From Streptomyces sp. NBC_00459 (lineage in GTDB: Bacteria; Actinomycetota; Actinomycetes; Streptomycetales; Streptomycetaceae), in the NCBI RefSeq assembly GCF_036013955.1, contig NZ_CP107903.1, forward strand, positions 3,720,001 to 3,784,000: a stretch of 64,000 nt of DNA, read 5' to 3'. This document shows, one piece after another, positions 51,949 to 60,805 of this stretch. Numbering within the stretch: the stretch's first letter is position 1; each line of letters opens with the position of its first letter. The notes under the pieces were generated by a model, which worked only from the letters and a program-made list of their open reading frames with translations, did no database searches and was not told where the DNA came from. The position numbers and the translations under genes are program-made.

Positions 51949-52593
51949 TCAGGCCCCCTTGGCCGCGGTGCGGACCAGGACGAGGCCGCCGTTCGGACCA
52001 GGAATCGCGCCCTTGATGAGCAGCAGACCCTTCTCCGCGTCAACGGCGTGGACGGTCAGGTTCTGGGTGGTGACCCGCTCGTTGCCCATGCGGCCCGCCA
52101 TGCGGACGCCCTTGAACACACGGCCGGGGGTGGCACAGCCACCGATCGAGCCGGGAGAGCGGTGCTTGCGCTGGACACCGTGGCCGGCGCCGAGGCCCTT
52201 GAAGTTGTGACGCTTCATGACACCGGCGAAGCCCTTGCCCTTGCTGTTGCCGGTCACATCCACCTTGACGCCGGCCTCGAAGGTCTCGGCGGTGATCTCC
52301 TGGCCGAGGGTGTACTCGCTGGCGTCAGCGGTACGGATCTCGACGAGGTGGCGGCGGGGGGTGACGTCAGCCTTGGCGAAGTGACCCTTGAGGGGCTTGT
52401 TCACCTTGCGAGGGTCGATCTCGCCGAAGGCGATCTGGACCGACTCGTAGCCGTCGGAGTCATTCGTACGGACCTGGGTCACGACGTTCGGACCGGCCTT
52501 GACGACGGTGACGGGAACAACACGGTTGTTCTCGTCCCACACCTGCGTCATGCCGAGCTTCTCGCCCAGGATGCCCTTGATCTGCTTAGCCAT
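51949..52593 (-). CDS. rplC: Ribosomal protein L3
   Basis: 214 residues: KQIKGILGEKLGMTQVWDEN, GKGFAGVMKRHNFKGLGAGH, and HRSPGSIGGCATPGRVFKGV. It is needed early in 50S assembly. Confidence 0.98.
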   Translation of the reverse strand: MAKQIKGILGEKLGMTQVWDENNRVVPVTVVKAGPNVVTQVRTNDSDGYESVQIAFGEIDPRKVNKPLKGHFAKADVTPRRHLVEIRTADASEYTLGQEITAETFEAGVKVDVTGNSKGKGFAGVMKRHNFKGLGAGHGVQRKHRSPGSIGGCATPGRVFKGVRMAGRMGNERVTTQNLTVHAVDAEKGLLLIKGAIPGPNGGLVLVRTAAKGA

Positions 52594-52610
52594 TCTCAGA
52601 TCACCGTCCC

Positions 52611-52919
52611 CTAGAGCTTGATCTCGATGTCGACACCGGCCGGGAGGTCGAGTCGCATCAAAGAGTCAACGGTCTTGGGCGTCGGGTCGAGAATGTCGAT
52701 CAGGCGCTTGTGCGTGCGCATCTCGAAGTGCTCGCGAGAGTCCTTGTACTTGTGCGGCGACTTGATGACGCAGTACACGTTCTTCTCAGTGGGCAGCGGC
52801 ACCGGGCCCGCGACCGACGCACCAGTTCGCGTCACCGTCTCGACGATCTTCTTCGCCGAGGAATCGATGACCTCGTGGTCGTAGGCCTTGAGCCGGATGC
52901 GGATCTTCTGTCCCGCCAT
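52611..52919 (-). CDS. rpsJ: Ribosomal protein S10 (NusE)
   Basis: 102 residues: AGQKIRIRLKAYDHEVIDSS, GPVPLPTEKNVYCVIKSPHK, and EHFEMRTHKRLIDILDPTPK. It is a 30S protein and also couples NusG/NusB to transcription. It is the first gene of the S10 operon, behind a leader of about 400 nt. Confidence 0.98.
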   Translation of the reverse strand: MAGQKIRIRLKAYDHEVIDSSAKKIVETVTRTGASVAGPVPLPTEKNVYCVIKSPHKYKDSREHFEMRTHKRLIDILDPTPKTVDSLMRLDLPAGVDIEIKL

Positions 52920-52982
52920 GGCTACTCAGTAGTCCTTTGTCTAGTGAAACGCTCTGCAACCCGGAGGTTCGGGTCCCGTCCT

Positions 52983-53007
52983 CCGACCCACGCGGTCGGG
53001 TGTGTCG
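52983..53007 (-). promoter_or_regulatory. Conserved r-protein leader element (rpsJ copy)
   Basis: On the minus strand it begins CGACACACCCGACC and continues with a GCGT loop to GGGTCGG, so CCGACC pairs with GGTCGG. All 25 bases are identical to 63870-63894 upstream of rpsL. It lies about 65 nt before the rpsJ start. Confidence 0.75.
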
Positions 53008-53326
53008 CGCTCCTGCCGCACAGATATCCGCTAGGGATTTCCCTACGAGGGACGCGGCCCGCCCGAAAGCAACCGCAGGACCGGGGGCTGGGCTGCATCT
53101 AAATCCGCTAGATGCATGGCCACCGGGCGCCTGGTCTGCACCCCGCTGACACTTCCCGGAAGATTCCCGTACGTCCGCCCCAGCGCTGCCTTACGGCAGT
53201 TGAGGCGACGAGTACTGTGGGACTCGCTTCCGGTCCTCCCGACGGGAGGCGCGCAACATCGGCGCTCGACCGAGCAACTCCGACAGTCTGCCATACGGGG
53301 CAGGGCCTCCGCCAATCGAGCCGGAG

Positions 53327-53354
53327 AGAATACCCGCAGGGTGACGAAGGTCAA
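53327..53354 (-). promoter_or_regulatory. Promoter of the S10 operon
   Basis: TTGACC (53349-53354) and TATTCT (53327-53332) with a 16-bp spacer on the minus strand. It predicts a transcript start near 53320 and an rpsJ leader of about 400 nt. Confidence 0.65.
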
Positions 53355-53404
53355 ACCCTCGCGGGGCGTGTCCCCCGGTCGGCGGCATCGGCCATGATCC
53401 TGGT

Positions 53405-54115
53405 GTGACGCATGACATGGACCTGAACAGGGCGGCGGCGCGCCTGGAGTCCCACATACGGGACTGGCGGGCGCAGGGCATACGGGCCTCGGACGACCTG
53501 TGGGCGGCGGACGGGCGCGTGGTGGAGGTGCGGATCACGTCCCCGTCCTGGCAGATCCCGCTCATGGTCATACAACTGTACGAGTCCGGCCACGCCCGTG
53601 CCGTGTTCCTCTCGGCGGCCGAGACCGTCGAGGAACGTCACCAGGTCGCGTCCCTGGACGAGTGGAGCGCGGTACTGACGGGGGCGGTGACCCGGGCGGC
53701 CCGCATACGCCACGCACAGGCCCGCCTGCTGACCAAATCCTGTACGACCGGCTGGCTGGACTGGATCCACGGCGAGCTGTGGCTGCTCCCCGATGGCCTG
53801 CTGCGTATCCGCAGCGGCTTCATGACGACGTTGATGAACGGCAACGGCACGGGCTCCGGCCTGACGGCACAGGACCCGTACCGGCCCATCACCTACGACC
53901 CGGAGACCGTCCTGACGGCCCACCCCACGAACAAGCTGATCCCGTTCGCAGGGATGGCCACGGCACGCCTGCACGGCGGGGTGGCCACCTCCGGCCTGGA
54001 GGTGGCCATGACGGACGGCACCCGCCACAAACTCCTGTGGGCGTCCTTGGACCCGGCCCGGCGGGTACTGCGGGAGCGGTTGCTGCCGCTGCTGGGCGCG
54101 AGGCTCAGTCACTGA
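53405..54115 (+). CDS. Conserved protein of unknown function
   Basis: 236 residues from a GTG at 53405 with no ribosome-binding site and a CATGAT hexamer six bases upstream, so perhaps leaderless. No signal peptide or membrane span. The sequence (LWAADGRVVEVRITSPSWQI, GWLDWIHGELWLLPDGLLRI, DPYRPITYDPETVLTAHPTN) does not match a family I know. Its stop is five bases from the end of the convergent gene. Confidence 0.7.
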   Translation: MTHDMDLNRAAARLESHIRDWRAQGIRASDDLWAADGRVVEVRITSPSWQIPLMVIQLYESGHARAVFLSAAETVEERHQVASLDEWSAVLTGAVTRAARIRHAQARLLTKSCTTGWLDWIHGELWLLPDGLLRIRSGFMTTLMNGNGTGSGLTAQDPYRPITYDPETVLTAHPTNKLIPFAGMATARLHGGVATSGLEVAMTDGTRHKLLWASLDPARRVLRERLLPLLGARLSH

Positions 54116-54120
54116 CCGGA

Positions 54121-54948
54121 TCAGCGGACGTCGATGTAGTCCTGGGCGCTGGTCGCGGTACCGGTCGTCGAGTTGCCGTAGTACACCCACCGGAAGAATC
54201 CGTCGGTGGAGGCGGTGACGGTCGTACGGAGGGCACCCGCACTGTTGGTGGTGACCTTCTTCAGCGTCTTGAACGTCGTGGCGTTCTTCGCGCGGAACTG
54301 GAGACTCACCGTGCTGCCGGCGTAGGGGCCGTTCTTGTGGGTGGTCCAGTTCGCCCGGGTGAGCTTGCTCGTCAGGGTGAGCAGCTTGCCCTTGGTGACG
54401 GGCTCGGGGGTGGCGTCGGCGACGGAGAGCTTGGCGGCGCGGCGGAGGGAGACACCTCCGGGCCTTGTCTCGAACTCCTGGGCCTCAGGAGTGACCTCGT
54501 CGGCCTTGAACAGCCGCAGCGACACAGCGATCTTCCAGTTGGTGGCGTCGCTGTTGGAGTCGATCTGCCCGCGGGACGGATGGGGATCGATGTAGAGGGT
54601 GGCCTCGCAGCGGGCCTTCTTGGAACTGACGTCGTAGCAGGTGTATCCGCCCAGCCCTATGTAGCTGTCGCCGGTGTCGGCCGCCTGCGTCAGACTTCCC
54701 CGATACAGGAAGGGCTCCGCGTAGTAGCGGAACGGGTGGTCAGTGCTGTACCCGGGAGGCAGCTCGATATTGAAGGTGACGGGCGGCTCCACGATCGCCG
54801 TGCCGACCACGATCGGCTTGCCGTTGTTGATGACAAGGTCCGACACGACGATGCCCGTGTCCTTCGCCTGCGCGGCCGGGGCGTTGAGCAGCGAGAGCGC
54901 GAGGGCTCCGGCTGTCGCGATCACGGCGGCGGTACGTCTTCGGTTCAT
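54121..54948 (-). CDS. Secreted protein of unknown function
   Basis: 275 residues. A Sec signal peptide (MNRRRTAAVIATAGALALSL, cleavage after AQA near residue 28) is followed by a beta-rich domain with one Cys pair (YTCYDVSSKKARCE). The C-terminal 100 residues look like an immunoglobulin-like or similar surface repeat (GSTVSLQFRAKNATTFKTLK, GFFRWVYYGNSTT). No catalytic motif. It follows the xylanase gene after 96 bp. Confidence 0.7.
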   Translation of the reverse strand: MNRRRTAAVIATAGALALSLLNAPAAQAKDTGIVVSDLVINNGKPIVVGTAIVEPPVTFNIELPPGYSTDHPFRYYAEPFLYRGSLTQAADTGDSYIGLGGYTCYDVSSKKARCEATLYIDPHPSRGQIDSNSDATNWKIAVSLRLFKADEVTPEAQEFETRPGGVSLRRAAKLSVADATPEPVTKGKLLTLTSKLTRANWTTHKNGPYAGSTVSLQFRAKNATTFKTLKKVTTNSAGALRTTVTASTDGFFRWVYYGNSTTGTATSAQDYIDVR

Positions 54949-55044
54949 TCAGACCTCTCCGATGTCCCAAGGGCTTCCAAAGGGAGCGGAAAGGCTACAT
55001 CGGTGCGATCAACTGGGCGGTCGACGTCGGTCTCACCGAAACCG

Positions 55045-56112
55045 TCAGTCCCCCGCCCTCAGCCCCTCCCCCACCGCCGTGAACGCCGGCTTCCGCCCGA
55101 ACTCCTCGTCCATCAGCGTCGCCGCCCCCTGTCCGCCGAAGACACCCGGCACCCACGAGTACTTGTCGCTGAAGCCCCACACGGTGAAGGAGGTGCACCG
55201 GCGCGCCTGGACACAGGCGTCCAGCAGCCCGCGGAAGTACGTCGCCTGCGTCGCCAGTTTCGTCTCGTCCACCGGGAGGATCATCCGTACGTCGACCTCG
55301 GTGAACGCCGTCTGCATGCCCAGCTTCTCGAAGCGGGCGAGGTTCTCGGCGACCTGGCCCGGGAAGCCGTACTGGATGGCCAGGTGCCCCTGGATGCCGA
55401 AGCCCTGTACCGGGACCCCTTCCGACCGCAGCCGCTTCGCCAAGTCGTAGTAGGCGGTCGACTTCGCGTTGATCCCCTCGACGTTGTAGTCGTTCAGGAA
55501 CAGCTTGGCCTTCGGGTCGGCCGCGTGGGCCCAGCGGAAGGCGTCCTCGATGTACGAGGGCCCCAACTGCTGCAACCAGATCGAGTTCCGCGGTGAACCG
55601 TCCTCCTCGAAGACCTCGTTCACCACGTCCCACTGGTAGATCCTGCCCTTGTACCGCTTCACCTGCTTGGTGATGTGGTCCCGGAGAATGCCCCGCAGCT
55701 CGGTCGCTCCTATCGAGCCGTCCGCCACCCCCGTCGTCAGCCACCCCGGCAACTGGTTGTGCCACACCAGCGTGTGCCCTCGCACCGCCTGCCCGTGCGC
55801 CCGTGCGAAGCGCACCAGGTCGTCCGCCGGCTGCCAGTCGTACGTCCCCCGGCTCGGCTCCACCGACTCCCACTTCATGACGTTCTCGGCGGTCACCGAG
55901 TCGAACTCCCGTGCAGTGGTCCTGCGGTACGTCGTGTCGTCGGCCAGCGCCGCCATGTCAACAGCGGTGCCGATACGTACGCCGGTACCGGCCGCCAGCG
56001 CCCTCAGCGGGACGGGGTGTGGGTGCGCCGACGCGGGCTGCGCACCCACACCCGCGATCACCAGCATCGAGCCCAGTACCGCCGCCGAAACGGGCATGCG
56101 GAAGACGTTCAT
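55045..56112 (-). CDS. GH10 endo-1,4-beta-xylanase, secreted
   Basis: 355 residues from an ATG at 56112 (GAGGGG seven bases upstream). A signal peptide ends near ASA. The GH10 barrel has VTAENVMKWESVEPSRGTYD, HTLVWHNQLPGW, acid/base E166 in WDVVNEVFEE and nucleophile E272 in TEVDVRM. No carbohydrate-binding module follows. It would cut xylan chains outside the cell, working with the GH115 enzyme encoded 37 bp upstream in the same operon. Confidence 0.93.
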   Translation of the reverse strand: MNVFRMPVSAAVLGSMLVIAGVGAQPASAHPHPVPLRALAAGTGVRIGTAVDMAALADDTTYRRTTAREFDSVTAENVMKWESVEPSRGTYDWQPADDLVRFARAHGQAVRGHTLVWHNQLPGWLTTGVADGSIGATELRGILRDHITKQVKRYKGRIYQWDVVNEVFEEDGSPRNSIWLQQLGPSYIEDAFRWAHAADPKAKLFLNDYNVEGINAKSTAYYDLAKRLRSEGVPVQGFGIQGHLAIQYGFPGQVAENLARFEKLGMQTAFTEVDVRMILPVDETKLATQATYFRGLLDACVQARRCTSFTVWGFSDKYSWVPGVFGGQGAATLMDEEFGRKPAFTAVGEGLRAGD

Positions 56113-56149
56113 GTGCGGTCCCCTCACTTGGTGTGTTGCCTGTATGTGC

Positions 56150-59100
56150 TCAGCGGACGCGACGGCTCTCCAGCGGCCCCAGATACGTCGGTGTCAGCCC
56201 GCCCGTGTCGATCACCAGCCGCTGCACCACCACCGTCGGGTCGACCACCCAGAACTTCAGCCGGTGGACGCCCGCCGCGGCGACCGCGTGCCTCGTCGCC
56301 GTCACGTTCACGTTGTCGGAGGTGTGGCGGGCCCACTGCTTGTTCATCCGGCCGTCGTCCGCACCCGTGACCGCGTGGATGTCGACCTGCTGCGGCTCGG
56401 CCTCGTCGAACGACACCGCGTAGCGCAGCCCGCCCGTCGGGAGCGTCGGGTTGCGCGGCGACAGATACGCCCACACCGTCACCTCACCCGCCGACAGCAG
56501 GCTGACCTCGTACTCCAACCGCGGCGAGACCTCACCCGAAGCCCCACCCGGCGTCCGGCGCGGAGCCGTCACCGGCCACGGCGTCATCCCCGCGCCCGTG
56601 CGGCCGATGCGGTCCAGCCGCCGCCAACTCCCCACTTGCCGGGTGTAGTTGGCAGCGTCGATAGCCACATAGCCCCCCGCCTCCACAAACCCCCGCAGCC
56701 CCCGCCGCTGCCTACGCGAAGGTTTCTCCGCGACGCACCCGACGGTCACCGACGCCCCCGCGCCCGACACCGTCAACGAAGCTTCCGCACGGTCGCCGTC
56801 CGGCACCCGCGCCCAGTCCACCGACACCGTCAGGCGCACCTGCTGCTCGACCTGCCCCCTCGGCCGGTCCACCACCAGCCACGGCACCGACGACTCCACC
56901 CGGTACTCGAACGGCGTACGCCCCCGGTTGAACACCTCGACGTACTGGTCGGGCCGCGTCTGGTACGGGCTGAACACCGGCAGCGCGGCCGAACCGGAGG
57001 ATCCCCCCGGCCACCACTCGCCCGAGTCCTCCGAGCCGTCGACCGCCACCCCCAACTCCGCGCCCACCGGCAGCTCCACGCGCCGCACGGCAGGGAACAG
57101 CACGTCCGGGAGCGCCACGTTGTCCTTCTCGGGCTGCTGCCAGGGCGCGTTGGGGCCGTACCGTGCCACGTCTCCGTAGTCGATGTGCGGCTGGGTCTGG
57201 AAGCCCTCCCACTTGCCGTCCGCCACCTGGTGGTTGAAGCGGTCGGCCAGCGCGAAGTCCCGCTCCAGGCCCTCCTCCGCCTCTGCCGCAAGGTCGTTCG
57301 TCGCCGCCCGCCCCTGGGCCGCGTACAGGAGGTTCTTGAACTCGGCCTCGCGCAGGCCGTACAGGTTCGCGGTCGCCTCCACCTCGTACCCGACGAGCTC
57401 GTACCACGCGTCCTGCACCCGGGCGGGCAGGCGTCTGCGCACCCGCTCCGCCTCCCTCGCCAGCCCCTGCCACTCCTCCGTCGCCCGCTCCAACTCCCGG
57501 TGGCCGAAGAAGAAGGGGGTCTCCTGGTCGTCGTACACGATCGCCGACTCGTCCTTCGTCGGGTCCTTCGCGGGGTTGAGCGTGATGCGGCGGTTGAGCA
57601 ACTCGGGCTTGCGGCGGGCCTGCAGCTGCCCGTACTCGGCGAGCACCGAGGCGATCGCCGCCGCGTGTTCGGCGCCGAAGTTCTGGCGGGCGTACCGCCG
57701 CTCCCACTCCTCCAGGTTCGCCAGGTCCCAACGGGCCGGATTCCAGGCGTAGTCGAGGAAGAACTCCGTGGGCAGTTCGTTCCCCTTCAGGTCGCCGACG
57801 TTCGTCACCCACAGTCCGTGGTTCCCGTACGCGTGGGCCTGGTGGAGCTGGTCCCAGAGGTTGTGGAGGTTGGCGGTGTCCACCCACTTGTAGTTGCGGC
57901 CGACGCCCACATAGTCGAAGTGGTAGTACAGGCCGTAGCCGCCGCTCCTCGCCGGTTCCGCCGGGTCCGGGTGCTTGCGGATGTTGCCCCAGTTGTCGTC
58001 GGTCAGGACGACGGTGACGTCGCCGGGGACCCGTAGACCCCGGTCCCAGTAGCGCTGGACCTCCTTGTACAGGGTCCACACCTGCGGGGTCTCCCCTACG
58101 GGCTTCCCGGTCACCTCGGCGATGATCCCGCGCTGCGTCTCGATGATCTCCCGCATCAGCTCGATGCCGTCGCCGTCCGGCAGGCTCGTGTCGCCGTTGC
58201 CGCGCATGCCCAGGGTGACGACGCCCTCGAAGCCCTGGTCGACCATCCGCCGGATGCCGTCGCGCCAGTACGCCCGGACGGCCGCCGCGTTCCGCCGGTA
58301 CGACCACTCGCCCGTGCCCCCGTACGGGTCCCGCCCGGGAGTCACCACATTCCCCGCGCTGTCGCGCACCGCCGGTACCGCGTGCCGGTTCCACTCCTCG
58401 ATGCCCCGCATCATCGGCGCCTCGTGGGACGTGCCCATGACGATGCCGTACGCCTTCGCCCGAGCATGGTTCTCCGGGTCGTCCTCGGCGAACGCCCTGC
58501 CCCACACGGCCGGCCAGAGGTAGTTGGCCTTCAGGCGCAGCAGCACCTCGAAGACCCGCTCGAAGAAGTCGGCGTTGAAGCCTCCGGGGTGGCCCGGCGC
58601 CTTCCCGGGGCCGAAGAAACGAGGGGCCCAGGTCCCCAGCGCCGGGTTCTCGTCGTTGATGAAGATGCCCCGGTACTTCACGGCCGGGGTGCCCTGCGTA
58701 TGCCTCCCCGGCAGCACGTACACCGCGTCCCGGTGGACCGGGGGTACGTCGTCCCACCAGTACCAGGGCGAGACCCCGATGCCGTACGAGACGTCGTACG
58801 CGCCGAAGATCGTGCCGCGCGGGTCGCTGCCCGCGATGACGAACGCCCGGTCGACACCCGGCATCGGACGCTCCACGACGGTCTGGAGCGAGGTCTCCCA
58901 GCGGCCCGCGATGCCCTTGACGTCCAGCTTGCCGGCCCGGATCAGACCGTCGATCAGCGGGCTGCGGCCGATCGTGCCGACGAGGATCACCTCGCGGGCG
59001 ACGGTCGCGGCCGGACGTACGCCCGTGACGCGTTCGATGTCGTCCCGCAGGTCACCGGCGACCCGTACGACGCCGGGGTGGTCCTCGGCGCTGACGACGA

Positions 59101-59263
59101 CCGGCGCCCCGACGACCGCGAACGCGCCGCCGGTGAACGAGATGTACGCGCCGGAGTCCGTGCGGCGCACCGCGCCCTCCCCCGCCCACGCGACCCCCGA
59201 CAGCACCGGCACCGCCGCGAGACCGGCCCCAAGGACAGCTCTACGGCTGACGGCCCCAGACAT
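56150..59263 (-). CDS. GH115 xylan alpha-1,2-glucuronidase, secreted
   Basis: 1037 residues from the ATG at 59263. A twin-arginine-like signal peptide is seen (SRRAVLGAGLAAVPVLSGVA). The GH115 body includes YGIGVSPWYWWDDVPP, KYRGIFINDENPALGTWAPR, LRLKANYLWPAVWGRAF and TLGMRGNGDTSLPDG. A beta-rich C-terminal part follows. Members remove glucuronic acid or its 4-O-methyl form from xylan, also from internal residues. GH10 follows on the same transcript. Confidence 0.9.
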   Translation of the reverse strand: MSGAVSRRAVLGAGLAAVPVLSGVAWAGEGAVRRTDSGAYISFTGGAFAVVGAPVVVSAEDHPGVVRVAGDLRDDIERVTGVRPAATVAREVILVGTIGRSPLIDGLIRAGKLDVKGIAGRWETSLQTVVERPMPGVDRAFVIAGSDPRGTIFGAYDVSYGIGVSPWYWWDDVPPVHRDAVYVLPGRHTQGTPAVKYRGIFINDENPALGTWAPRFFGPGKAPGHPGGFNADFFERVFEVLLRLKANYLWPAVWGRAFAEDDPENHARAKAYGIVMGTSHEAPMMRGIEEWNRHAVPAVRDSAGNVVTPGRDPYGGTGEWSYRRNAAAVRAYWRDGIRRMVDQGFEGVVTLGMRGNGDTSLPDGDGIELMREIIETQRGIIAEVTGKPVGETPQVWTLYKEVQRYWDRGLRVPGDVTVVLTDDNWGNIRKHPDPAEPARSGGYGLYYHFDYVGVGRNYKWVDTANLHNLWDQLHQAHAYGNHGLWVTNVGDLKGNELPTEFFLDYAWNPARWDLANLEEWERRYARQNFGAEHAAAIASVLAEYGQLQARRKPELLNRRITLNPAKDPTKDESAIVYDDQETPFFFGHRELERATEEWQGLAREAERVRRRLPARVQDAWYELVGYEVEATANLYGLREAEFKNLLYAAQGRAATNDLAAEAEEGLERDFALADRFNHQVADGKWEGFQTQPHIDYGDVARYGPNAPWQQPEKDNVALPDVLFPAVRRVELPVGAELGVAVDGSEDSGEWWPGGSSGSAALPVFSPYQTRPDQYVEVFNRGRTPFEYRVESSVPWLVVDRPRGQVEQQVRLTVSVDWARVPDGDRAEASLTVSGAGASVTVGCVAEKPSRRQRRGLRGFVEAGGYVAIDAANYTRQVGSWRRLDRIGRTGAGMTPWPVTAPRRTPGGASGEVSPRLEYEVSLLSAGEVTVWAYLSPRNPTLPTGGLRYAVSFDEAEPQQVDIHAVTGADDGRMNKQWARHTSDNVNVTATRHAVAAAGVHRLKFWVVDPTVVVQRLVIDTGGLTPTYLGPLESRRVR

Positions 59264-59383
59264 GACGCACCCACCCCTCCGCCGAATTTGGTCAGTGGCA
59301 TGACAAATGTTGGGGTGGGTGCACGGAGTGAACAATGGGTCGTACGCGCCGAATACTTTCGTAACAGCAAAGCCGGAAAAGCA
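59264..59383 (-). promoter_or_regulatory. Promoter region of the glucuronoxylan operon
   Basis: A CGAATACTTTCG partial dyad (59350-59361; arms CGAA/TTCG) is typical of LacI-type control in Streptomyces xylanase promoters. TTGTTC followed 17 bases later by CAACAT (about 59304-59332, minus strand) is a plausible promoter downstream of it. Confidence 0.4.
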
Positions 59384-59419
59384 AAGAGGCCCGCACGACC
59401 GAAGTCGTACGGGCCTCTT
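59384..59419 (-). terminator. Intrinsic terminator of the str operon after tuf
   Basis: AAGAGGCCCG (59384-59393) pairs with CGGGCCTCTT (59410-59419). After one mismatch, ACGAC pairs with GTCGT, closing on a CGAA loop (TTCG in the transcript). The minus strand continues TTTGCTTTTCC. It begins 50 bp after the tuf stop. Confidence 0.9.
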
Positions 59420-59468
59420 CAGGTAGCTCGTGAGAGATACCGGGGTCAGGCTCTCAAGCCAACAAGGA

Positions 59469-60662
<1,194 letters not shown>

Positions 60663-60805
60663 TGGGGTCCTCCTGCGGAGTGGTTCTGGTACGCCTTACT
60701 CATCGGCGCCAGGTGATCTTTGCTGGGATGCCGCCCGCCGGGGTCTGCCCTCCCGGGTTTTCCCCGGCGGTCGGTGTCAAGCCTAAAGCGTGTAAACGGG
60801 GTGTG
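60663..60805 (-). promoter_or_regulatory. fusA-tuf gap with leader hairpin
   Basis: CCGCCGGGG (60735-60743) and CCCCGGCGG (60762-60770) form a 9-bp stem with an 18-base loop. Just before it, a perfect TTGACA (60775-60780, minus strand) suggests a tuf promoter, but I found no good -10 at normal distance. Separate transcription of tuf1 is known in Streptomyces. Confidence 0.45.

Larger units (their letters stand above)
52920..53404. promoter_or_regulatory. 485-bp S10-operon leader and divergent promoter region
   Basis: No gene. It contains the rpsJ promoter (53327-53354) and, near rpsJ, a 25-nt element identical to one in the rpsL leader (52983-53007). At its right end CATGAT (53394-53399) may be the -10 of the divergent gene, whose GTG starts six bases later. 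Confidence 0.7.
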
